64,000 bases of DNA from Metellina segmentata. Its lineage: Eukaryota; Arthropoda; Arachnida; Araneae; Tetragnathidae. The stretch is from NCBI GenBank assembly GCA_947359465.1, contig OX375873.1, positions 76,386,278 to 76,450,277 of the forward strand, read 5' to 3'. Shown one piece after another: positions 55,723 through 64,000 of the stretch. The notes beneath the pieces are model-generated. The model was not told the origin of the DNA. It was given only the letters and a program-made list of their open reading frames with translations, and made no database searches. A program made the position numbers and the translations under genes. Every line of letters begins with the position of its first letter. Position 1 is the first letter of the stretch.

Positions 55723-58518
55723 TACTCTGTTTCACCTTAACTTGTCAGTATTGGGAAAGGCAGAAATGATGTTCATCCGCATGAAAAATAATTCCAACTT
55801 GATTTGGAATTTAAAATAAAGAAAATGCATATAAACGTGTAAAAATTGTCCTACAATGAAGGAGTGATTTTTGAACCTTTATAATCGGTTATTTATTTGT
55901 AAAAAGCATTTTTTTTTGACCGAAGCGAATGAATATATCCGAAACGGAATTCTAAACCGGTTTCCATGGTAACATTTCTGGCGAGCTAAATACGCTTTCC
56001 GGCCAAGTCTGCGCCATTTCGCTCTGCGTCTTTGCTAGCGTGTGTATTTACGTTCATATCTCTCTTGTGCTATTTTATTGGAGTGTGTTTGATACTCTGA
56101 ACATGGCTGAAAAAGGAACGTCACCATCCAAGCTGTATACGCCATCAAAGCAAGGAAAATCAATTGGTAGTGGAGCTCGCAGGAACATATTGAATGTTTA
56201 TTCTAGACTTCGAGAAGAAAACCATAGTGATTCCATTAACCAAATCGTCGGAAAGGTGTCTCAACTAACTGGTGTTTCCAAAAGAACTGTTTTTCGTTTG
56301 AAAAAAGAAAAGAAGACGACAAGTCCTTTGAGTACTCCAGGAAAAAAACGACCTTATGCCGTTGGAAAAAGAACAAGAATGATGAAATATGACAACTTTA
56401 CTTTATCGTGCATCCGACGAAAAATTCATGATTGTTTTCGTCGAAATGAAATTCCTACATTGGACAAAGTTCTAAATGAAATTAACAATGATAAGGATAT
56501 TTTTTCGACAAACATTAGCCGAAGTACACTGTACAGGATACTGAAAGATTTGGGATTTTCCTTTGAAAAGCGAAAAAGACAGGCTATGCTTTTAGAAAGA
56601 CACGACATAATTTTATGGCGAAGAAATTATTTACGAAAAATTAGAGAACTGAAGAATGAAAATGCTTCAATCTATTATTTAGATGAAACATGGGTGAATG
56701 AAGGACACTCACAAAGTCGAGTATGGCAAGACAAAAACATCAAAAGCACCAATGAAGCTTCCTCTTCAAGTTTGACAACAGGCTTGGCTGCACCAAAAGG
56801 AAAAGGAAGAAGACTCATCATTACCCATATCGGAAGTGATGAAGGATTTGTACCTGATGCGGCTGACATTTTTGTAGGAAAAAAATCCGGTGACTACCAC
56901 GAAGAAATGGATGGTAACCATTTTGAGAAGTGGTTTGAAGATATCATGCCTAAATTGAAACGAAACAGCTTTGTAGTGATGGACAATGCCCCCTATCACT
57001 CGGTGAAGAAAGAAAAAATTCCGACGACATCTTGGAAAAAAAGTGCAATTCAAGAATGGCTATCGTTGAAAAACATTACGTGGAACCAGGACATGATCAA
57101 GATTGAACTGTTGAAAAAAGTTAGCGAAATCAAACATATGTTTGATAAATACAGAGTTGAAGAAATTGCCGAAAAATTTGGACATAAGGTTTTGAGACTT
57201 CCCCCGTATCACTGTGAGCTTAATCCCATTGAAATGATATGGAGTCAAGTAAAAGGACACGTTGCCAGGGAAAACAAGACTTTTAAACTGAACGATGTGA
57301 AGGATTTAGTCATCCAAGGGATTGAAAAGGTCTCTGTACAAAATTGGAAAAACTGCATAAACCATGTTACTGAAAAAGAGAAATACATGTGGGAAGTAGA
57401 TGGACTTGTGGATGATATTTGGGAAAGTAAGAACTTGGTAATTTCTTTTAATAGTGAGTCTGATAGCGATTCGGAAATGTTAAGTGATGATGATGTGTAA
57501 ATTCATGTGATGAATAAGTATATTATAATGTAAATAGATTTGTTATGATGTTTGCTATGTTTTACATATATTGATGATGTATAAATGCATGTGATGAATA
57601 AGTAAAACGTAAATATAGTTTTCTCATTGTAACTACTATTCATGAAAGAGATTGGTTTCTTCTGTACACTTTCTTGTAAACTATTTTAAATTATTCATAA
57701 AATTAATAATTTACTACTAATCAACCCGACACCGTTCCGCGAGTTTCAGAATATGTTTCACACATATAAGGTTTATTTTTTTTAACTCTAATTTTTAAAA
57801 TGGTTTCATTTTTTTTATTATTGTATGTGTATTCACTATATTTGTATTTTTTATATTCTATTTATTTATTGTGAATGTATTTTATATCCTCTATGTTATA
57901 TGTATTTTTATTTGTTATTTACTTTCTTTAATATCAGAATAAATTTGATTTAATTTGGAGACTATATTTTGCTGTTAAGAAAAACACATATTTTAGCAGA
58001 CGACGCACTCTCCCCTACCTTGTCCAACCAAATGTAAGACCAAAGGAGTAATTAAATTGGATTAATTTCCTTTAATAAAATTATTAAAATTGAAAAAAGA
58101 AGTATTAATCAAGGTGTTTAGCTTTCAGGTAAGTAAATTCAAAAAATGAATTTTATGGTTCATCACATCTTTAAATAGACTGTTTTTTTAAACAACATTT
58201 ATTGTAAAAAAATTTTAAATATATATATTTTTAAATAACTAAAAATAATACTCATTTAGAAAAATCAAAACGCATTTATATTAACATAGAGTAGCTTTTT
58301 GTTTAATTAACAAATGTAATGCAAGAGCCATTAGAAATTAAAGATCTGTGAAACGTATAGAATTTCCACGTACATTTTATCTCTCCTTGCCAAAAAGGGC
58401 GAATTTCCTCGCTTATAGCTGACTTCTTCTGACATTGTAACCCTAGTTTCTACGACAACGGCTGTGATGCGGTCAACGTAGCCTTTACTCTACTGACAAG
58501 TTAAGGTGAAACAGAGTA
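55723..58518 (+). mobile_element. Intact Tc1/mariner-superfamily transposon, DD82E type
   Basis: The terminal inverted repeats are identical over about 28 bp (starting TACTCTGTTTCACCTTAAC and ending gtcagta). TA at 55721-55722 and 58519-58520 is the expected target duplication. It holds one intact transposase ORF followed by about 1 kb of AT-rich non-coding DNA. The perfect TIRs and open frame suggest a young, possibly active copy. It is 2,796 bp, long for this superfamily. Confidence 0.9.
56103..57500 (+). CDS. IS630-Tc1-mariner transposase, DD82E
   Basis: 465 residues from the ATG at 56103 (context aacATGg); the frame is open further upstream only from a GTG. Two helix-turn-helix segments lie at the N-terminus: about residues 25-65 (QIVGKVSQLTGVSKRTVFRL) and about 120-170 (TNISRSTLYRILKDLGF), which would bind the TIRs. 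The DDE_3 core has Asp 194 (LDETWVN), Asp 294 (VVMDNAPYH) and Glu 377 (LNPIEMIW). The second Asp and the Glu are 82 residues apart, unlike the 34-41 of mariner, pogo and Tc1. I recall a DD82E clade named Sailor, but I cannot confirm membership here. The C-terminus is acidic (SESDSDSEMLSDDD). Expected role: cut-and-paste transposition into TA. There are no frame breaks. Confidence 0.9.
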   Translation: MAEKGTSPSKLYTPSKQGKSIGSGARRNILNVYSRLREENHSDSINQIVGKVSQLTGVSKRTVFRLKKEKKTTSPLSTPGKKRPYAVGKRTRMMKYDNFTLSCIRRKIHDCFRRNEIPTLDKVLNEINNDKDIFSTNISRSTLYRILKDLGFSFEKRKRQAMLLERHDIILWRRNYLRKIRELKNENASIYYLDETWVNEGHSQSRVWQDKNIKSTNEASSSSLTTGLAAPKGKGRRLIITHIGSDEGFVPDAADIFVGKKSGDYHEEMDGNHFEKWFEDIMPKLKRNSFVVMDNAPYHSVKKEKIPTTSWKKSAIQEWLSLKNITWNQDMIKIELLKKVSEIKHMFDKYRVEEIAEKFGHKVLRLPPYHCELNPIEMIWSQVKGHVARENKTFKLNDVKDLVIQGIEKVSVQNWKNCINHVTEKEKYMWEVDGLVDDIWESKNLVISFNSESDSDSEMLSDDDV

Positions 58519-58520
58519 TA

Positions 58521-59672
58521 GTCATTAAGTATTAGTCACCCGGATACAAAGAGAACAAAATATAATGCATAGAAAAATTACTTTCGCTTTCGGTCAGCGA
58601 CCAAATACGATGAAAGTCCAAAATTTCCAGTTTTCAAACTACTTTTCCCGATTTATGAAATTTCCCGACTATTCTGGGTTCTCCAGCACTCTGGTTTACG
58701 TTTTTGCGATCTTTTCCTCCAATGTTTTTTTAATCAAGCGTTTTTTTTTTTCGGAACTGATAACCGATTGCTTCAAATTTTCAAAGCAGAATCACCCTCG
58801 AAAATATTAAAATATTTTTTTCTGGAATAGTTTGTACAAAGAATTAAATGCATAAAAAAAAGAAGCTAGATTTGAAAAACTATTGCAACACATAGGGTTG
58901 CTACTCAGATAGCAGTATTAATTAAAATAAATTATCTTTATATTGTTTTCGATTCACCTACAAACTTAAAAATATACTTCCCCATAATTATAATAAATTT
59001 TAAAACATTGCACTCGCAGGTAACTGAATAAAACAAAATTAATTAACATTTGATGATTGTATTCTAGTTTCCTCTATCAAGGCAACCATTTTGTGCATTG
59101 CGAGAGAAATTGAGAGATTTCATTGAAAACTGAATTTTGTTTTCAAAGGAAAATAAACACTTTCTAAGGACTATTGATGAAATATAAGCACTTCTAAGAG
59201 CCCTTAGAAATGGAAGGTCAAAATAAGCACTTTCTAAGTACCCGTGGGAGCCCTGTAAATGTGTTCCCCGTTCCAATGGATACTTCGGAGTTACCATCTT
59301 ATCTGATTCACTATAACAATTACAAGCACGATACTGATGACTATTTTTATTTTGTAAACATCAAGAGACTCTTTCCATTTAAACTCAGTTCATTTTCTTT
59401 GGCTATGATTTTTTTTTTTTACGAATTTTAGATTAAGTTAAGTTTTTTAGACTAGGAAAGAGGGGCACTGTAGTGTTTGTTTAGTTTTGAACACAGTGAA
59501 ATCACAATGCAAACTAAGTATTTCCAACATCTCCATGGGGAAGAATGCCAAAATAATTGAAAACATTTTGGGCTATGTGTCAGCAATCACTTATTTCATA
59601 ACTTGGTATGTAACTCGAATGCAATGAATACATCACTATGGAAACTTCATTAAAATTCCTCTGATTATCAGA
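58521..59672. other. Rest of outer hAT body and spacer
   Basis: Up to 59255 this is the right part of the outer hAT-like element, with subterminal aagcactttctaagtac repeats. 59256-59672 shows nothing recognisable. Confidence 0.35.
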
Positions 59673-60519
59673 ATTGAAGGGTTTGCTGTTAAAAGGAGGT
59701 AGCTTCATCCTGGTTAGTTTGGAGCTGCATGTACTATGTTGTGGTAAAAAAAAAAAACTTTCGTTTGGCGCAGAAAAAGATGTAGCTCCAATCGTTAGTT
59801 AAGAATAATTAAGGATATTTCACACAGCTTAGAATTTTGAATATTTAACATGGTTACCACTATTTGGTGGGGGAAAAAAATTTCAAGTACTTTTACAGGA
59901 CTTTTCATGGCCCATTTGAAATTTTTCAAGGACTATCGTAAAATGGCAGAAATTCTCTCTGTAACCGCTCGTTTTAGTAGACAACTTTTTTGAAGAAACT
60001 TTCCTAAAATGTAACCTCTTCCTTACCATTCGCATACTTAACAATTCCAAACATATTTCTAGTCAATATTCAAGTATGTTATGGGAAAGAAAAAGTTTAA
60101 AAAAAGAAAAAGTAAAGTGGCTAAGTTATTATACTTATGTTCTATATGTTCGAACTGACACAGAATCCCACTGACCTAAAGCAAAGAAAATAAACATGCC
60201 TTGTGTGTGTGTGTGTGATGAACAAGCGTATTTGGCGTATTCTTCGGAACTGGATTAAAACCACGCCTTCCGCGCGTTGTGAGGCGCGTGCGAGCTGATT
60301 CATACTCGAGAAAATTCCGGACTAAAATTTTTCAAAATAAATTCAAGGACTTTCAAGTACTTTGCACCAAATTCAAGTATTTTCCGGGGCCCTTGAAAAC
60401 GAAAAGTTAAAATTCAAGTACTTTTCAAGGTCCGTGGAAACCCTGTTAAACGTTTTTTAAGAGTTTCCAAAAACTTGAAAAATTGGAGCTACCTCCTTTT
60501 TGCAGCAAACCCTTCAATT
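59673..60519. mobile_element. TIR element interrupted by a hAT MITE
   Basis: The left end is ATTGAAGGGTTTGCTGTTAA followed by aggaggtagct; the right end inverted is ATTGAAGGGTTTGCTGCAAA followed by aggaggtagctcc. TIRs are at least 33 bp. The inner hAT-like element 59849-60445 sits in it, leaving about 250 bp of its own DNA. The superfamily is unknown and the TSD unclear. Confidence 0.65.
59849..60445. mobile_element. hAT-like MITE (CAGGGTTTCCAC)
   Basis: The right end inverted is CAGGGTTTCCACGGACCTTG. The left end is CATGGTTACCACTATTTGG, decayed. Subterminal 'ttcaagtactttt' words are repeated at 59890-59910 and 60350-60425. It contains a (TG)n run near 60199-60213. Flanks are tttaa/ttaaa, so the TSD is uncertain. 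It is 597 bp. Confidence 0.55.
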
Positions 60520-61914
60520 GAAATTGACACTTGCCACCCCAATTTATTTAACTAAGAGTATCCTCTAATTAAGAAAGCAGAATATTCATTTTATAGTTTC
60601 TTTCTTCTAGAGGATACATACCCTCTTTTGTTCGTTGGCCCGCTACCCTGCCGACAGTGAGGTGTGAACGCTTTGGGGAAAGCAGAAAGTCGTGAGGTGA
60701 TATCTGTTCTGACGCTAAACGATACTATGAAAGGAAAGCGTCAGTCATAAATGCCACTTACAGCCACCTATCGTTCAAGTTAGGTAATTAGGTACGGGGG
60801 CTCGGAGAGAATCAGAAGAACCGTTCCTGGAAGACGATTGAAAAATCTAAGCGTCGCAGCGTAAAGGTTAATATTATAGGAAATTAAAAGTTTGATTTAG
60901 ATAATGATTTCTTAATAAAAAATCACTTATTAATATATCCTGATAAAGAGCACATTTTTCCAATACCAAGTTCTCTCATCAAAATGGTTGAAAATAAGTT
61001 TTTTAATGCACTTACCCAAGTTGTCTTTCAACTCCTCTACATTAGACTTTCTGCCTCTACATCAAACTTTCTGCCTCTACATCAGACTTTCTGCCTCCAC
61101 ATCAGACTTCCTACACGTCAAACCAACGCAGAAGATTCTATTGAAAGATTGAAGGAAACATATATTTTACTCCAACTTACTATTTTTAATATGTTGTTTA
61201 ATATTTTCTACAGTACATCTATCTAGAGATATTATTCATTATTGTTCAGAAATAGATTTTTTTAAATCAGAGCTTTCTGCTACAAGATAATAACAGGCGT
61301 CAAATTTGCAGATTCTTTTTGCACTTAATTTCATAGGAACTAATATTGTATAACACTTATCTGATGTTTTCGGTGAGAATTGATTATTTTTTTCCCGAGT
61401 TTACTCAGCCAAAATATATCTATCTCAATTTCTTCCCCTAGAGGAGTTCCATTGTAATTATAATTTTATGAACTTATCTTTTATCATACAAACCTTTAAG
61501 ACAAAGTTTTAATATTTAATTAAAATCTGCTGTGGCCACTACAGTACAAACACTTACCCTACACTCCTCCTAAAAAAATCTATAGTGCTTCGATAAAGCA
61601 AATTAAAAAAAAAAGTAGGTATGGTGAAAACGCCACTAGCAATATTAATGTTCGCGACACTATCACCGTATCAGCGCATACGCGTAAAGACACAAGACGA
61701 CGACGCGTCGGTGTAGCTAACACTAGAGAGATACTTGTCGCACTCTTCTTTTATAGGAACCTCACCCAAACCAGAATTATCAGTTGAAATTGTGATTTGG
61801 ATACTATTGTGTGTCAAAATAGTGCCAGAATATGTTATACACAATTTAATTTGTATTTTATTTACACAGTAGTTTAGTTAGTATTTTATGCCTTCACAGT
61901 TATATTACAGTCAG
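60520..61914. other. Spacer with repeat fragment and minisatellite
   Basis: 60655-60815 is a diverged copy of 9715-9825 (shared: ggtgatatct, ataaatgccact-type words, caagttaggtaattaggta). 61033-61113 is a minisatellite (listed separately). No gene is recognised; 61640-61740 is somewhat GC-richer but has no ORF. Confidence 0.4.
61033..61113 (+). repeat. 20-bp minisatellite
   Basis: Four near-identical units of cctctacatcagactttctg with single-base variants. Confidence 0.8.
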
Positions 61915-63375
61915 GGTTGGCAAGTTTCTGTTTGCTTATGTAATTCCGGTATATTACCTACTGCAGAAATATTATTCAGGAGTTAGATTTTAATGATTTA
62001 TATATTTCCTGAAAAATATCACTAGGCATGGGTTATTCCTTTGTGGTAAAAGTATATTTCAACCAACTTTCTTTAAATCCCTGGTTTAATACGTAATAGT
62101 GTGAAGATTGCTGTATCATAAAATAAATAAAATATACACATCAAAATATTATTTACGCGTGTAATTTCTTATTTTATAATAACAATTAAATTTAAAAAAT
62201 AACTATTAAATAAGATGGGTTACGTTAAATTGAAACGGTTGTCATACGATGTAGTTCAAATATATTTCAAAATTGATATAGCTTCATATTGAAAAACGAT
62301 TAAAATTAGTTAAATTTCAATTTCTTTCGTGTTTTATGAGTGTTATTGAAAGCTGTACTTCATAGTCAAGTAACTATATCTATCATTCTAAATAGGTACG
62401 TGCTTTCCATTTAAAAAAAATTTCTGAATTTACAAAGTACCATAAGGGTTCAATTTAAGACTGCATGTCTGTTGGAAAAAAGGGAATTTTAAACAAGACT
62501 TTTTTGATATTGGAATAATAGCACACTTTGTAATTTTGAAGTATTGAAATTTTTTGTCTTAAGTAACAGAAAGTCAAAGTTGCTTACTCTACTTAGTGAA
62601 GTTGTTCTTACCCAACTTAGATACATGTGAATCATTGGTTGAATGCAATGCTTTTCTTTTTGTAAAAACGTTGTAAAATCAACCTTCTGTTTATTAAAAA
62701 AAATTTATCGATTGAGTTTAATTTGTCTTTGGACGAAGAGAGCGCGGGTTAATATGTAGGCTATCATACTCGCAGGGTTTTAAAATATATGTGTACCAAA
62801 TCTGGTGTAGATTGGTCAAGGTGGATATGTATAGAGAACAGACAAACGTCAACTCTGCTTTATATATCTAACACAAGTTCCGTTATTCCACCAACCACTG
62901 AATGAAATTTTCAAGGAAAATTACCGTCTGCTTCAAATTAAATTAGTCACGAATGCTGTAACAATTTAATTTACCATCCCCTCATACTGATGGTGAAATT
63001 CAAAAACATCGCATACTAGGTGCTGCTGGAATGGCAGAAGTAAAACATATTCATAGGAAAACTAAGTGCAAGACTATCCGTCAAAAATTCCCTATTTTTA
63101 CTGAAAATGAATACACGGGAATATTCGTAGTCACTCGGAAAACTCAAAATCAACTGACGAATATGAAATGGATCATATAGATGGATACAACATGTATGTA
63201 TATTTGCGTCTGAAGTAAATTGTAGAAGCGATGAAGAAGTTAAAATGGATATTAAAAAACTTTTTCCGTACACTTAAATGATGGTAACATTCCTTTATGA
63301 AAAATAATTGAATGACTTTTCAATCAACGTATTATTAATTCAACCCGAGCAAAACCGGGTATTTCTGCAAGTCTC
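61915..63375 (+). mobile_element. Helitron relative of 15897-18070
   Basis: Collinear with 16480-18070 over almost its whole length (for example gaaatattatt(t/c)aggagtta, cacgggaatattcgtagtca). The 3' end keeps the acccgagcaaaaccgggt hairpin but CTAG has become CAAG at 63368-63371. The 5' end is not recognised. There is no coding capacity. Confidence 0.6.
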
Positions 63376-63737
63376 TTAAAAATGTCAGATAATACGTAAG
63401 GGTGATCTTGTTATCATTTTGATAGCGTAATGTTGCTGTTTTTCAAGTGTTGGTGGATGTCTGAGGTGGCTGCAACCCCCCCCCCCTTCCCCCCGCATGC
63501 TTGTTCCCGAAATGGATAAAAACACTTTGGATGGATAAAAACTTTTTGCACTGCTCTTGGGTGCTGTCTGTAGCGCTGCTTCTACAAGTTTGTTTTGAAA
63601 CTAGACGAGGAGACGTAGTTTCTGTTGTACCAAGTAGCACGTTCTTCGCCTCTTCAATAATATTGTAAAACGCAACATCGCTAGCATCACGCCTGATAAT
63701 TTCTAGGACTTCTATGACTGCTTTACCATATTGGTAT
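63376..63737. other. Spacer
   Basis: C-rich run at 63477-63496. A short open frame on the minus strand has no recognisable domain. Confidence 0.3.
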
Positions 63738-64000
63738 TAGGGATGCGACATCGATGTCGATGTTTTCAAAACATCGATGTTTTTGAAAAAACATCGATGT
63801 ATTGGGGTCGATGTTTTGGTAACATCGATGTTTATACGTGTCGATGTTTTATTTTTAAATGAAAAAAGTACCGTTATACAAATTTAAAAAATAACCAAGT
63901 AGCATAATTTTCATAAACAGCAAATTGAACATACTTTTAGACCAAAGTGACCAAGGATGAAGGGTCTGAAAAGTAAGGATGTGACATCGATGTCAATGTT
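63738..64000 (+). mobile_element. Terminus of an Ac-like hAT element with ACATCGATGT arrays
   Basis: It starts TAGGGATGCGACATCGATGT. The next 100 bp hold four copies of the palindrome acatcgatgt plus half-sites (gtcgatgtttt). A second similar start, taaggatgtgacatcgatgt, lies at about 63975. TAGGGATG is the terminus style of Ac/hobo-type hATs, whose subterminal regions carry clustered transposase-binding words. The element runs off the window. Confidence 0.6.

Larger units (their letters stand above)
51781..59255. mobile_element. Outer hAT-like element holding a nest of insertions (5-bp TSD)
   Basis: The left end is CAGGGTTCCCAC; the right end inverted is CAGGGCTCCCACG. Subterminal copies of aggactttctaagtactttc occur at 51820-51880, with matching sequence at 59155-59240. 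The flanks are taaat at 51776-51780 and taaat at 59256-59260. It spans 7,475 bp, but subtracting the two inner insertions (51894-54468 and 55723-58518) leaves about 2.1 kb of its own sequence, with no recognisable transposase. Pairing of the two ends is inferred from TIR, subterminal repeats and TSD together. Confidence 0.55.

Noticed and set aside
56040..56102. N-terminal extension of the DD82E transposase from 56040
   Set aside because: It opens with GTG and encodes a hydrophobic stretch unlike the family. The ATG at 56103 has a better context.
60199..60213. (TG)n run as a regulatory Z-DNA site
   Set aside because: A short microsatellite inside a hAT MITE with no gene nearby.

Overview
The window is AT-rich, intron-bearing animal DNA dominated by transposable elements. 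It shows eukaryotic gene structure, Helitrons, THAP-type P-like elements, hAT, Tc1/mariner-like and PIF/Harbinger-like elements, and Copia, Gypsy and non-LTR relics. This fits an arthropod. A degraded repeat (5521-5800, 51530-51610, 55440-55580) resembles one I remember from spider genomes, so a chelicerate is a guess and not a conclusion. I saw no tRNA, rRNA or CRISPR array.

Only two loci look like host genes. One is a small intronless ORF on the minus strand (4650-5132) with a linker-histone (H15) winged-helix domain. The other is a minus-strand gene with a 5.7 kb exon (43502-49258). It encodes about 1,890 residues of Asn/Ser-rich, probably disordered protein ending in a divergent SIX domain plus SIX-type homeodomain (WFKNRRQRDR). 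Its apparent stop codon lies inside a good splice donor, and a phase-compatible terminal exon ending in an Arg/Gly tail lies at 42326-42398.

Layout: 1-4009 Helitrons and a TIR element; 4650-5132 the H15 gene; 7152-10194 a hAT-like element, with a second 5'-truncated copy at 30665-32681; 10290-10735 a Gypsy relic; 11069-12435 and 21741-22266 two copies of an 8-bp-TSD element; 13153-18070 Helitrons; 18797-21228 and 36740-39770 two dead P-like/THAP transposases; 21560-22672 a Gypsy integrase relic split by a MITE; 22681-23805 a hAT element with a perfect 8-bp TSD; 25206-29670 a complete Copia element with identical LTRs and one intact ORF; 33639-35545 a dead hAT transposase containing a Harbinger-like MITE; 35590-36178 a pogo-like MITE; 40675-41037 a non-LTR tail; 42326-49258 the SIX-type gene; 51781-59255 a deep nest of elements that includes an intact DD82E Tc1/mariner-type transposon (55723-58518); 59673-60519 another nested pair; 61915-63375 a Helitron; 63738 to the end the tip of an Ac-like hAT element.

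There is no operon-like cooperation. The main biology is a repeat-rich locus with two possibly live transposons (Copia and DD82E), much datable nested insertion history, and one unusual transcription-factor gene with a Helitron in its last intron.
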